Made by a program: the position numbers and the translations under genes. Below the pieces are notes generated by a model. It was given only the letters and a program-made list of their open reading frames with translations. It was not told where the DNA came from and ran no database searches. Below, piece by piece: positions 18,776-29,088 of a DNA stretch of 64,000 nt. The DNA comes from Thraustochytrium sp. TN22 (lineage: Eukaryota > Sar > Bigyra > Thraustochytrida > Thraustochytriidae). The stretch covers positions 67,984 to 131,983 of the forward strand of contig JABLUY010000021.1 in assembly GCA_013306675.1 (NCBI GenBank). Reading direction: 5' to 3'. The number at the start of each line of letters is the position of its first letter. The stretch's first letter is position 1.

Positions 18776-19771
18776 ATGGCGGAGGGCACGGGCGCAGCGC
18801 GGCGCGGGCGCGTGCGGCGCGGGGCGCTGTGCGAGCTGCCCGGTTGCGAGAAGCGCGCGAGCTTCGGGGACCAGCTGAAGAAGTATCGATGGTGCGGACA
18901 GCACCGGCTGCCCGGGTCACGCTCGTTCCAGTCGTACTACTGCGAGGAGCACGGCTGCAGCAAGCACGCCTCGTACACGCTGGACGGCGTGCGCAAGCGC
19001 TGGTGCGCGGCGCACAAGCCGGCCGGCGCCTTCGTCAAGGGCGCCACCTTGTGCGAGGCGGAGCTGTGCAACAAGCAGGCCACCTTCGGGCTGGCCGGCG
19101 GCCGGCGGCGCTGGTGCAGCCAGCACAAGGACGAGTGCGCGGTCAACCTGAGCAAGCTGAGGTGTTGCGAGCTGTCGTGCGGCGCGCGCGCCGTCCTCGT
19201 CCATCCCGGCACGCAGCGTAAGTTCTGCCCGACGCACGCGCCAGCCGGCTCGCGCGACCTCAAGGCGCGCGGCCAGCGCTCGGCGACCGAGCTGCAGGAG
19301 CAGCTGGCCTTCGTGGAGGCCGAGAACAACGCGCTGCGCCGTCGCATCAAGCGCCTGCGCACGCTCTGCGACGCCGACGCACTCAAGGAATTCGATCGCG
19401 AGGAGCGCGCTGCTGCCGAGCGCAAGCGCGAGCGCGAGCGCGAGCGTGAACGCGAGCAGGCCGCCGAGCTCCACGCGCAGCGGCTCGCCTCCGAGGCACG
19501 CCTGCCCGCCGGTCAAGTCCCGCCCATGTCCTCCATCGACCTGGCGCATCACGTGGGGCCGTCCGAGGCCGACCCACCTGCCGCTCACGAGGCGGTCGCG
19601 CCTGACGCCGTCCCGCCTCATGCCGTGCCCTCTGACGCCATCGCTCCGGAAGCCGTGCCGCCTCACGCAGACGTTCTCGATCACCACCACCAGCACCCGC
19701 CACCGCCGCCTCCACCGCATCCGGACGCAGACGCGGACCAGGTGCACTACGACCAGAGCTTTTATGCGTGA
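18776..19771 (+). CDS. EsV-1-7 cysteine-repeat protein
   Basis: 331 residues from the ATG at 18776. The first 155 residues contain four consecutive copies of a C-x4-C-(about 15)-C-x2-H module: CELPGC with CGQH, CEEHGC with CAAH, CEAELC with CSQH, and CCELSC with CPTH. This spacing is the EsV-1-7 motif first seen in an Ectocarpus virus protein and in the brown-algal developmental regulator IMM; its biochemical role is unknown, though zinc binding is likely. A leucine-containing coiled coil follows (about 165-230) with a run of Arg/Glu repeats, then a Pro/His/Asp-rich tail ending in HHHQH and poly-Pro. The design (metal knuckles plus coiled coil) would suit a dimeric nucleic-acid or protein-binding regulator. 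It is intronless and uses the host's codon style. Confidence 0.8.
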   Translation: MAEGTGAARRGRVRRGALCELPGCEKRASFGDQLKKYRWCGQHRLPGSRSFQSYYCEEHGCSKHASYTLDGVRKRWCAAHKPAGAFVKGATLCEAELCNKQATFGLAGGRRRWCSQHKDECAVNLSKLRCCELSCGARAVLVHPGTQRKFCPTHAPAGSRDLKARGQRSATELQEQLAFVEAENNALRRRIKRLRTLCDADALKEFDREERAAAERKREREREREREQAAELHAQRLASEARLPAGQVPPMSSIDLAHHVGPSEADPPAAHEAVAPDAVPPHAVPSDAIAPEAVPPHADVLDHHHQHPPPPPPPHPDADADQVHYDQSFYA

Positions 19772-19817
19772 GGCGTCGCTGTGTCAATTGCATTCATTTC
19801 CTGTGTACATTTTAAAA

Positions 19818-20360
19818 GCCAGATGGACGGCTCACTCGTCTTGCCGAGCGAAGCCAGATGGACGGCTCACTCGTCTTGCCAAGCGAAGCCAGATGGACGG
19901 CTCACTCGTCCTGCCGAGCGAAGCCAGATGGACGGCTCACTCGTCCTGCCGAGCGAAGCCAGCTCACTCGTCCTGCCGAGCGAAGCCAGATGGAAGGCTC
20001 ACTCGTCCTGCCGAGCGAAGCCAGATGGACGGCTCACGCGTCTTGCCGAGCGAAGCCAGATGGACGGCTCACTCGTCCTGCCGAGCGAAGCCAGATGGAC
20101 GGCTCACTCGTCCTGCCGAGCGAAGCCAGCTCACTCGTCCTGCCGAGCGAAGCCAGATGGACGGCTCACTCGTCCTGCCGAGCGAAGCCAAATGGACGGC
20201 TCACGCGTCTTGCCGAGCGAAGCCAGATTGACGGCTCACTCGTCCTGCCGAGCGAAGCCAGATGGACGGCTCACTCGTCCTGCCGAGCGAAGCCAGATGG
20301 ACGGCTCACTCGTCCTGCCGAGCGAAGCCAGATGGACGGCTCACTCATCCTGCCGAGCGC
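19818..20360. repeat. 35-bp minisatellite with 167-bp higher-order repeat
   Basis: Sixteen tandem copies of a 35-bp unit (core GGCTCACTCGTCCTGCCGAG). Two copies are shortened by 8 bp (near 19960 and 20127). Copies 4-8 (from about 19936) and 9-13 (from about 20103) repeat the same order of variants, giving a five-unit higher-order repeat of 167 bp. The array fills the space between two convergent genes, and its last copy supplies the final codons and stop of the OTU gene. Because 35 is not a multiple of three, the array reads through in several frames; I do not regard these as coding. Confidence 0.93.
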
Positions 20361-20406
20361 GCTTGCTAATGTTGCTGGCGGTGACGGCAGCACCATTGCA
20401 GCTGCA

Positions 20407-20437
<31 letters not shown>

Positions 20438-20490
20438 GCTGGCGCGGTTGCTGCAGGACCACTCTTGCTGTCACCGTCGTCCTTGTTGCA

Positions 20491-20547
<57 letters not shown>

Positions 20548-21819
20548 ACTACTACTCGACACTTGTCCGCGACTCTCCCAGAGCGCAGCTTCGAGCATTG
20601 CCCGCTCCGTCGCGTCAAGGTCATCGGCAGGCAGGTCATCCGCTACGGCATGAAAAGACGAGGAGGACGAAGACGAGGCACCTGTGGTGTGAGCTGCCGA
20701 GGAGGACGAGGAGGACGAGGAGGACAAAGCCGACGCGGAGGCGGCCGCCGGGACACTCAGACCGTAAAGCTCCGCAAGACTCCGCTTGCGCGTGTCTTCG
20801 AGGAGGTCCCGCTCGAGCTTTCCGGGGTCAAGGCCCGGCAGACCGAGGCCGACGCCAACAGAAGCCTCCCATGGGTCAACAAGCGCGTCGTAGTGGTTTC
20901 CATTTGAGTAGAGTACGCGGATGGGTGCGTCCTTGCCGGCGTAGGTGCCGTGGAAGATGTTGATGGGCGCGGCGGCGTCCTCGAGCGCCGAGGCGGCCGC
21001 CGAGGAGGCGCGCGAATTGGACGGCCTGGGCCGAAGCAGGACGACCGGCTCGCGGCCATACTTGGCTGCACCCGGCCAGCGGTAGACCTCGATGGCGCGG
21101 TTGTACAGCTCGGACATGGCCTGCAGCTCGGCATTGGAGCCGTGCGTGCGGTCGGTGCGCATGCGGCGCACGTACGCGTCGAAGTCGCCCGTGACAAAGG
21201 GCGAGAAGTGAGCGCGGTCCTTGGCAATGTGGTCCACGACCCGCGCGCGGACCTCGCCGTGCCATTCGGGCTCGCCCAGCACCTGCGCGCTCACGGCCCG
21301 AAAGAGACAATTGCCGTCGCCGCGCATGAAGCGTACCTCGAGCCCGCGCTGCTTGCGCAGGTGAGCGAGGAAGTCCTCAAAGGCCACGCGTGGCGCTTCG
21401 CCCGCGTCCACGTCCTCGTTCCTCGCTGCCTTGACCGCCGGCTCGACGCCGGGCTCCTCGCGCTGCGAGGCCCTCAACGTTGTCGCCGCTGCAGCCTCTT
21501 GCGCCGTCTGCGCCGCTCGCGCCGCTTGCGACGCCCGCGCCGCCTGCGTCGCCTGCGCTGCCGGCAGTGCCTGCGCCGCTTGCGCGACCTGCGTCGCCTG
21601 CGTCGCCGGCGCCGTCTGCGCACGCGGCGTTCTCCCCGCGCTCGTCGTGGTCGTGGGCGTCCTGGTCGTGCTGCCGGTCGTCGTCGCGGTCAGGGCGCCC
21701 GCCGGCGTCGCCAAGCCCGCGCCATCCGAGGTGCCGCCGGTGGCCGGCCGCGCGGACGCCGGCCGCGCGGACGCCGCCAGCGCCGCCTCGGCCTCCGCGC
21801 CGCGCAGCACGACGCGCAT
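20341..21819 (-). CDS. OTU-family deubiquitinase, OTUD5-like, with UIM
   Basis: 492 residues from the ATG at 21819. An Ala/Thr/Gln-rich leader (1-115) precedes an OTU domain (about 155-315): MRGDGNCLFRAVSAQVLG with Asp168 and Cys171, then FVTGDFDAYVRRMR, NAELQAMSELYNRAIEVY, INIFHGTYAGKDAPIRVLY and the catalytic His309 in GNHYDALVD. The order and wording are closest to OTUD5/DUBA. At about 401-418 DLDATERAMLEAALWESRGQ fits a ubiquitin-interacting motif, which OTUD5 also has at its C-terminal side. The tail holds two long Ser runs encoded by AGC/AGT repeats and ends inside the neighbouring minisatellite. In mammals OTUD5 trims K48/K63 chains; the same chemistry is expected here. Confidence 0.9.
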
Positions 21820-24594
21820 CGTGCGCGCCACGAGCGGAGGTGGACTGCTTGCCTGATGATGGGACCATCGGCCAGCAGGAGGAGGGAGTCCGGGAGCGCC
21901 GCAGCCTGTGCTGGGGCCTGTGCCTGTACGCGCCGAAGGAGGAGAGAAACGATGCCACGAGCTGCCACGAGGCCAGCTGCCAGTGGCGCAGGGAAACGAC
22001 GTGGAGAAACGACGTGGAGAAACGACGCGAGGCGCGGAGAAGCACGAGCGAGGACCAGCAGGACGAGGTGTGGACAAGAGGTGCAAGTGCCGAGGAAGAG
22101 CACCACGAGAGAGGATGTGCGCAGCACGGCGAGGAGAAACAACCACGACCAAACCACGACCAACCACGAAACGATCAAAGGGTTCAGGCGCGAAGCAGGG
22201 CAAGCGGGAACAACCTAAGGCGAGGAGACACGATCGAAGGCGATCCTTCTGGCTTGCGAGAAAGCACAGCAACCACGGCTGCAGACCAAATACAGTCCTA
22301 ACTTAGATGAGTCGGACTCCGAGTCAGACTTGGACGCGACGGCCGCCAGCCAGAACTGCACTGGCAGGCTGGACAAGCCTGGACAAGAGGAGTTTACGTG
22401 TTGCGGCGTTCAATCGGCTTCTGCGCGGCTTCTGCGTGGCTTGCGTGTGGCATTTGAGAGAGGCACAGCCCGGCTGGAGCGCGTGCTTCACCACTGGAGG
22501 CTTAGCCTAGGCCTTCGAGTAGCTCGCTGGGAACCGCGGTGATGTAGCCCTCAGCTCACCACACCGTGCACTCACACGCGCGCGCGCGCGCGCGCGGGTA
22601 CGCACTCATCATGATCATGATGGCACGAGCTGCAGTGCGTGGCGGGCTCCACGAATTGCAACCACCAGGCTCCGGCCCTGCGCGAGCCAACGAGCCATGT
22701 TGCCGCTGGCCGCCGCCGCGTGGCTGCGGAAGGAGGTCGTAGAAGGTGTCCGCCCACCAGTGCAGCAAACAGCGCACCAAGTCCGCGTTGGCCGGCAGCT
22801 TCGAGTCAGCTCGGCGGCGCGCTGCCGCCGGTTCATCTGTCTGCCGCGCCTCGCCTTGACGTGATGGCGAGCGGCTGGCGGGCGAGCGGGCGAGTCCCGA
22901 TTCGTCTCGAGCGCATTGCATCAGCTTTTCGCTGGCTGGCCCCGAGCTGAGCTCGAGCACGTGTAGGTGTAGTTCGCGCTCGGGCAGCGCAGGCCGTGCA
23001 GGGGCAGCGCAGTGCGCTTGGAGCTCTCCCTCCACTGCACTGCAGCTCTGATTGGCCCTCCATGTGACGGAAGAGTGCAGTCACTCGGCCGCGGCAGCCG
23101 CTTCCAAAGCTTGTGGAGAGAGAGTGCACCGCGTCTCCGCGGCCCGGCCCCGCATCGATCGCCCTGCCAGGCCGCCCTGGCCGCGCACCGCCGCCTCCCC
23201 AGCGAGCCCAGCGGCGCGCCTGGCCAGGCGCAGGTTCCGGTTCTGGCACCCCGGTCGCTCTCACTGTCAGTTCGAATTCAAATTCGATTCGCGCGGCGGG
23301 CTGCGGCGCGGCGCGCTCCGCCTCGCGCGGCACTGGCAGGCGGCGGAGCGAGCGAGCGAGCGAGCAAGCGAGCGAGCGAGCGTGCGCGCGCGCGCGGGGC
23401 GCTCGGAGCGCGCGGCGGCGGGCCCGGCGCGATTGGCGCGTCGCGTGCAGCGCAGCGCCTCACGCATCAACAGCGCAGCCTGAGGCCCCGCCTCCGACGC
23501 CTCCGGCCCGCGGCGCGCAGAGCGCCAAGCGAGGCCCGCGCGCGCGAGGCAGCGGCCCCGCGACCGCGCGGCGCAGCAGCGGCGGCCGCGCCGCCGGCTC
23601 GGCCGGGGCAGCGGAGCCCCGCGCGAGAGGAGGGCCGGGAGCCCCGCGCGCCCATCCTCGTTTCAAAGCTCTAGCTCTAGCTAGCCAGCCTGCCTGCCGG
23701 GCGACTGCGCGTAAGTCTCCATCCCCGGCGCGGCGCGCGGCGGCGCGCGGCGCGCGGCCAGCCTGCGTGCCTGCGTGCCTGCGTGGCCGCCCGCCCGGCC
23801 GCCCCGCCCGTGCGCCGGCCAGCGGCTGCGCCAGGCCTCTCGGCGGCGGCGGCGGCTGGGACGGGGCCAACGGCGACGCGGCTCGCGCAAGCCCGCTCGC
23901 TCGCTTCTGCAAGGGCCCGCGCGAGCGCGGCAACACTGCTTTAGCCTGGCCGAACTAACTTGAACCTCAACCGCTGCCAGCAGCCACACCGCGACACTGC
24001 ACCGCGAGCAGAGCGCCGGAGTCTCCACGAGCAGGCAGGTCAGGACAGCAGGAAGAAGCCCGCGCCGTCGCAGCAGCGTCGCTGGCCAGCCTCCCTTTCC
24101 TCGAGACTCACGTCAGGCTGCCTACAGTGCTCGAAGGCGGGCCGGCGGCAGCGGCCTCCGCTCGCGCGCCCGGCCGCTCGCGGCGCGGCGCGGCGCGGCG
24201 AGCGCTGCGCTCGCAGGCGAGGCAGGCAGCTGAGGCAGGCGCGCGGGCAGCGCGTGCCGCCGGCGCGTGAGTAGCCGCGAGGCGCTGGCAGGCAGGCAGC
24301 AGACCAGGCCTGCGGCCGGTCGGCGGCGGCGCGTGCGCGGCGTGACGACCACCCTCGACCGAACCCCGCGGCGCGCGGCGAGCAGCGCGCGCAGGCGGGC
24401 AGGCGCGCAAGCGGCGCGGGGCGACGCGAGGTGAGGCCAGGCCACGCCGTCTGCCCGCCCCGCCCCGCCGCGCCGCGCCGCGCCGCGCCGCGCCGGCGCG
24501 CGCGCGCGTGAGCGAGCGGAGCGTCCAAGAGCCTCCCCCCCCCGAGAGAGGGCCACGCGAAACACCGGATTGTGTCTCCTGCTCGTCCCTGGGC
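21820..24594. other. 2.8-kb region without a supported gene
   Basis: The first 450 bases are the OTU leader. From 22270 to 23000 the sequence is less GC-rich with GCGC and CA runs. From 23100 to 24580 it is extremely GC-rich with GAGC (23345-23385), GCCTGC (23690-23790), GGCGC and GCAG arrays. No frame combines an ATG with protein-like composition. A leader intron or 5' exon of the MOB gene could lie here but I cannot point to it. Confidence 0.5.
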
Positions 24595-26382
24595 ATGTTC
24601 GTGCAGGCTCCGTCGCGCTTCCTGCGCGCGGCGAGCGAGAGCTCGGCAGATCTGGGCGCCGACGGGGGCGGCGCCATGCCGGACGTGATGGCAGGCACCG
24701 GCAGCAGCAGCAGGACCGTCGTGGAGCTCGGCGCGGACGGCCCCGACCTGCCTGACACGGACGACTGCAACATCGCGACTCACGTGTGCGCTTACAGGTA
24801 CCCGTCCGAGCCGGAGAAGCTGGGCGCCCCGGCCGGCCCGGCCGCGGCGCAGATGCTTGGACCCAAGGTGCTCTCGTATGCTCGCTCCAAGATGCGCATC
24901 AAGACCAAGCCCTCGCACCTCGAGCCGCACGCCAGCGTCGCGGCCGACACGCTCCCGAGCACCGCCACGAGCGGCAGCAATAGGAACAGCAACGCTCCCA
25001 AGGTGTTGCATACGCATACGCAAACGTCGGTGGCGGCGAGCACGCAGCAGCAGCAGCAGCAACAACAACAACAGCAGCAGGAGCAGCAGGCGCAGCATCA
25101 GGTTCAATTGCCGCACGGCGCGAAGCGCGCCTCGGCAGCGACGCAGGTGCACCATCAAGAACACCAACAGCCACCAAGGCTGGCCCCGGCCGCCTCGCTC
25201 GACTCGCAGTCGACGGCGTCCACGGAGGCCAGCGTGTCCACGGACGAGGATGCATGCTCTCGCGCGCGCCAGGGTGGCGCCGCGGCGCCCGTCCCGCTGC
25301 TCGTCGGCGAAGTGGCCCGTCGGGAGGAGACCAACGAATGGCTCGCAACCAACCTGTACCAGTTCTTCAAAGAGGTCTGCCTCATGTATGACATCTGCAG
25401 CGAAGACATGGAGGAGCGCTTTCCGGACGTGGGCCAGGGCTTCCCGCCACACTACGAGTACCGCTGGTCCGCGCCGCTCGACGAGGACCGTGCGCGGCCC
25501 GTGCGCATGTCCGGCCCGGACTACGTGCAGCACGTGCTGGGCTGGGTCGAGGGCGCCATCAACGACCGCCGCTTCTTTCCGGTCGACGAGGACGTGCTCT
25601 TCCCGGACGACTTCCTCGACGTCGTCAAGAAGGTCTACACGCGCCTCTTCCGCGTCTACGCCATCCTCTTCCACCACTGCCGCGCGCTCCTCGAGGAGCA
25701 GGACGCCGAGGACTTCCTCCATAAGTCGTTCCGCCATTTTATGTTCATCGTCCTTGAGCACGGGCTCATCCGCGACCGCGAGTTCAAGGCGATGCGCGCT
25801 GCTGTTGACCAGGTCAAGGAGGCATACGAGGCCAGCCTGCAGTCGCCGCCCGCGCGCCTCGTCGACCTCGGCCATGTCATCACCGCTCCCATCGACCCGC
25901 AGGTCGTCGCCATCCTCGCCTCGGTCACCACCGCCACCACCGTTGCCAAGCCCAAGCCGGCGCGGTCCTCGACCGCGCCCCAGCAGGCCGTGGCCGTAGC
26001 GGCCGCGGCGGCCGCGGCGGCCTCAGCAGCAGCCGCGGCCGCGGCCGCGGCTGCGGCCCATTCCACCATGCCGACCGTCGTCCCGCCCCCGGTCCCGGCG
26101 CGAAGGCCTCCCGCGACGTCTGCGACCCTGTCGCCGCGGCACTCGGACGCCGCGCAGGCCTGTCCGCCGCGATCACGAGGACCCTTTCGCCGCAGCAGCT
26201 CTGGCGTCGACCTGGACACAGCAGAGACCGACGCCACGGCGCGCTCCTCGGCATCGTCATCAAGAGCCGCAGCCGTGCCGCCACCGTTGCCGCAGGCATC
26301 GACGTCGGCGCCCGCCTCAGGCCGGCCGTCTGGCTCTGGTGCCGGCAATGCCGTGTTGCGATGGCTCCTGCACCGCAGCTGA
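24595..26382 (+). CDS. divergent MOB-family protein with long poly-Gln/Ala tails
   Basis: 595 residues if the ATG at 24595 is used (24676 is another option; the frame is open further up but with no ATG). The first 235 residues are low complexity, with poly-Gln near 150-170. A MOB domain spans about 240-415: NEWLATNLYQFFKEV, PPHYEYRWSAP, DYVQHVLGWVEGAINDRRFFP, VVKKVYTRLFRVYAILFHHC and FRHFMFIVLEHGLI all align with MOB1. The zinc site looks changed: the first Cys is there (DICSED), the second is not, the first His position reads Ile in YAILFHHC and the second His position reads Cys. MOB proteins are co-activators of NDR/LATS kinases in mitotic exit and Hippo-type signalling. The C-terminus holds poly-Ala and Pro/Ser-rich sequence. 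Confidence 0.85.
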   Translation: MFVQAPSRFLRAASESSADLGADGGGAMPDVMAGTGSSSRTVVELGADGPDLPDTDDCNIATHVCAYRYPSEPEKLGAPAGPAAAQMLGPKVLSYARSKMRIKTKPSHLEPHASVAADTLPSTATSGSNRNSNAPKVLHTHTQTSVAASTQQQQQQQQQQQQEQQAQHQVQLPHGAKRASAATQVHHQEHQQPPRLAPAASLDSQSTASTEASVSTDEDACSRARQGGAAAPVPLLVGEVARREETNEWLATNLYQFFKEVCLMYDICSEDMEERFPDVGQGFPPHYEYRWSAPLDEDRARPVRMSGPDYVQHVLGWVEGAINDRRFFPVDEDVLFPDDFLDVVKKVYTRLFRVYAILFHHCRALLEEQDAEDFLHKSFRHFMFIVLEHGLIRDREFKAMRAAVDQVKEAYEASLQSPPARLVDLGHVITAPIDPQVVAILASVTTATTVAKPKPARSSTAPQQAVAVAAAAAAAASAAAAAAAAAAAHSTMPTVVPPPVPARRPPATSATLSPRHSDAAQACPPRSRGPFRRSSSGVDLDTAETDATARSSASSSRAAAVPPPLPQASTSAPASGRPSGSGAGNAVLRWLLHRS

Positions 26383-26878
26383 GCTTGCGTGTATTCGTCT
26401 TTTCATGTCCCTGCCGCACGCTCGCCAGCACGGCAAGACGCCGCAAGAGGATCAGGGGCTCCCTTTTGCGGCCCGCTCCCCTGTATCATGCCATGCCTTT
26501 TCTCGATCAACCCTCGCCTCTGGTCAAGACCATGCAATTCTATATCGATCATCTCATATGAGGCAACGTTATTGTCAGCTTGCCCTGCGTGGCAAGCAAG
26601 TTCTTTCCTCCTCTGCTGACCGTCCACATCTTCAAGTTTTATCTCTTGTCTACTCGTGGCGCCTGCGGCCTCCGCGCCCCCACCCCCGCCGCTCGTGGTG
26701 GCAACATGCGATCATCTCATGTGAGGCAACGTTATTGTCAGCTTGCCCTGCGTAGCAAGCACATGTTCTTTCCTTCTCTGCCGACCGTCCACGTCTTCAA
26801 GTTTTATCTCTTGTCTACTCGTGGCGCCTGCCTCCGCGCCGCCCCCGGCCGCTCGTGGTGGCAAGCAAGACGACCCCG
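26383..26878. other. convergent spacer with duplicated segment
   Basis: AT-richer spacer between the MOB and deaminase genes. Most of it is the tandem duplication listed separately. Confidence 0.6.
26547..26868. repeat. two tandem copies of a 163-bp spacer segment
   Basis: The segment beginning GATCATCTCAT at 26547 recurs at 26710 with a few substitutions and ends with GCTCGTGGTGGCAA in both copies. It lies in non-coding DNA between convergent genes, with short indels near its right end. Confidence 0.9.
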
Positions 26879-27567
26879 TCACGTTTCCTCCTGCGTCGCC
26901 TCCTCCTTGTCTGGCGGCGCCTCTGCAGGCCTCTTCTTGCCGCGTGGCTGCAGCTTGCTCAGGTCGATGCGCGACTCCAGATCGCTCTCACGCCGCGCGA
27001 GGCGGCGCGTCGTCTCGTCGATGCGCTCATACGGCGGCCGCGCCACGTTGCCTAGGAATTCGCAGCCGGCCTCCTCGATGAGTGTGAGCGCCCAGTCCAT
27101 CCTGTTGCGGCTAATGTACCGTGGCAGCGCATCACTGTGCACCACGCGCGCCACGCCGCACGCTAGCACGTGCGGCAGGCACTTGGAGCACGGCGCCGAC
27201 GTCACGTACATGGTGGCACCCTTGAGCGCCACGCCCTCTCGCGCCGCGAGCGTGATGCAGTCCATCTCCGCGTGCAGGTCGATCATCTCCGCGAGCTGGC
27301 CCTTGCGCAGCGTGCGTGCGAAGCCCCACGCCAGCACGTCCCCTGCCTCGCTCAGGACCACCGCGCCCCTGCACGGACTCGTCCAAGGTCAGTCCACCCA
27401 GCTCGCCTCGCTCGTCTCCTACGCGCTGCGTCTCTCTCTCACATGTCGTTGCCCTTCTTGGGCGCCGTATTGCCCAGCGTGCGCGCCTCCACGGCGAGCG
27501 TCATGCCGCGCTGGTCGCGCTCCGAGAGCGACGCCAGCGGCACCTCCACGCCGTCCGCCGCGCTCAT
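26879..27567 (-). CDS. CMP/dCMP-type zinc deaminase
   Basis: Two exons: 27567-27443 and 27368-26879, with a 74-base GT-AG intron (27369-27442) that begins GTGAGAG and ends GTGCAG; the junction rebuilds an ATG codon in phase. The 204-residue product has the deaminase core: GAVVLSEAGDVLAWGFAR (joined across the intron), the zinc and proton-shuttle motif HAEMD, then TSAPCSKCLPHVLACGVARV. These are the HxE and PCxxC signatures. The family covers dCMP deaminase, cytidine-type and tRNA adenosine deaminases; the order of motifs and length suit dCMP/riboflavin-type enzymes, but the substrate is not assignable. The C-terminus is a Lys/Glu-rich tail. Start chosen at the ATG opening MSAADG; further upstream is GGCGC-repeat DNA. 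Confidence 0.83.
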
Positions 27568-28023
27568 GGCCGCACGCCGCGACCCGCGCTGCGGTCCGGC
27601 GCGCTGCGCCTTCTTCTCGCGTTGCGTCTCGCGTTGCGTCTCGCGTCGCGTCGCGGCGCGTCGCGGCGCGGCGCGGCGCGGCGCGGCGCGGCGCAGGCTG
27701 GGCGCTTTGGTTTGGGCGAGCCAAGCAAGTTGACGCCTGCTCAGCTGACGACGAGTCAAGGTGAACAGAAGAAGCGAGAGCCGGCCGGAAGGTGAACAGA
27801 AGCGAGCGCCGGAATCACTTCATTCACAGAGCGACCGACAGCAGAGGCTAGCTAGAGGCGAAGAGGGGCAAGCTCTCGCAGCACTGCACATGCACTCAAG
27901 GGCTTTTTCGTTTGCGTCGGAAATGTTGGTGCTGTGGCTGCAGGCGTGTCGCCGGGACAAGTCGCGACTTGCTCGAGCTCAACCAGACCAGGGTCCACCT
28001 CCGTCTTCTTATTACACGATTGC
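27568..28023. other. spacer with GGCGC leader array
   Basis: Contains GCGTC and GGCGC arrays (27625-27692) upstream of the deaminase start and AT-richer sequence toward the CIAO1 stop. No gene seen. Confidence 0.6.
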
Positions 28024-29088
28024 TCAGGGGTCGAGGCAAAAGATCTTGACGACGCCGTCGTCGCCCGCCGAGGCGAGCAGCCGCGGGTCCTTGGGGTTCC
28101 AGCGCACGCAGTTCACGTCAGTCTCGTGCGCCTTTGTGATGCGGCGCTCCTCGCGCAATTGGCCATCGTGCGGCTTGAGCAGCACGATAGCGTCGTCAGC
28201 GCCGGCAGAGGCGACGCGGGTCCCGTCCGGGCTCCAGTCCACGGAAAAGACCGTGCGTTCGTGCAGGTCGTCGAGGGTCTGGGCGCAGCCCCAAGCGCCC
28301 TGGTCGTCGCGACGCCACAGCCGCAGCGCGCAGTCCTGGCTGCACGACAGCAGCTGCGCGCCAAGCGGGTCGAGGCAAAGGCCCCACACCGTGTTGGTGT
28401 GGCCCTGCAGCACGGCGAGGCAGCCCCAGTCGTCGATCTGCTCGGCCCAGACGCGCACCGTGTCGTCGTAAGAAGCGGAGAAGAGGAGCGGCTCGGACGG
28501 GTGCCAGCGCACCTGCTTGACGTCCTGCGAGTGCCCGGTGAGCACCGAGATGCACTCGCAATCCAGGTCTTCGTCCGGCAGCGGCGCGGTCGGCGACCCG
28601 GCCGGCGGCGCCTCCCAGATCCAAATGCTCTTGTCACGGCTGCAGGTGGCCAGCATGGTGCCATCGGCGCTCCAGGCCACCGACTTGACCTCGTTCTCGT
28701 GGCCCTCCAGCGTCGCCACGCACTCCCACTCCTGCTCGCTGGCGCCCGAGCCGTCCGCCGCGGCCCGCTGGCCGCGCTGCCACACCACGGTGGTGGCGTC
28801 AAAGCTGGCCGCCGCCAGGTACGTGCCGCACGGCGAGAACTCGCAGCTGCGGATCGTGCGCGACTGCGTGTCCTCCAGCGTCGCCACGCACACCCAGCCC
28901 TCCTGCGGCGCGCCCGCGCCCGCGCCCGCGCCCGCGCCGCCGGCCTCGCCGGCCTCGCCTGCCGTCGGCGGCCGCGCCCACACGCGGATCGACTTGTCCG
29001 CGCCGCAGCTCGCCAGCAGCCGCCCGCACGCCGACCACGACACGTGCCACACGCGGTCGTCGTGGCCCTCCAGCACCGCCGCCGCCAT
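28024..29088 (-). CDS. CIAO1: cytosolic iron-sulfur assembly WD40 protein CIAO1
   Basis: 354 residues forming seven WD40 blades. Diagnostic stretches are LEGHDDRVWHVSWSACGRLL with GADKSIRVW, SRTIRSCEFSPCGTYLA, WECVATLEGHENEVKSVAWS with SRDKSIWIW, VLTGHSQDVKQVRWHPSEPL with DDTVRVW, and the last blade DVNCVRWNPKDPRLLASAGD. The order and wording match CIAO1/Cia1, the docking platform that passes Fe-S clusters to nuclear and cytosolic targets together with MMS19 and FAM96B. The length equals the usual 330-360 residues; one Gly/Ala insertion lies between the first and second blades. Intronless; divergent from the next gene over 207 bases. Confidence 0.95.
   Translation of the reverse strand: MAAAVLEGHDDRVWHVSWSACGRLLASCGADKSIRVWARPPTAGEAGEAGGAGAGAGAGAPQEGWVCVATLEDTQSRTIRSCEFSPCGTYLAAASFDATTVVWQRGQRAAADGSGASEQEWECVATLEGHENEVKSVAWSADGTMLATCSRDKSIWIWEAPPAGSPTAPLPDEDLDCECISVLTGHSQDVKQVRWHPSEPLLFSASYDDTVRVWAEQIDDWGCLAVLQGHTNTVWGLCLDPLGAQLLSCSQDCALRLWRRDDQGAWGCAQTLDDLHERTVFSVDWSPDGTRVASAGADDAIVLLKPHDGQLREERRITKAHETDVNCVRWNPKDPRLLASAGDDGVVKIFCLDP

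Noticed and set aside
19781-20907. Long plus-strand frames through the 35-bp minisatellite
   Set aside because: Repeats of 35 bp keep several frames open by chance, and the plus frames run into the antisense of the OTU gene.
23100-24590. Possible additional GC-rich gene upstream of MOB
   Set aside because: Open frames in several registers at once, Arg/Ala/Pro only, with tetranucleotide arrays inside; looks like leader and promoter DNA.
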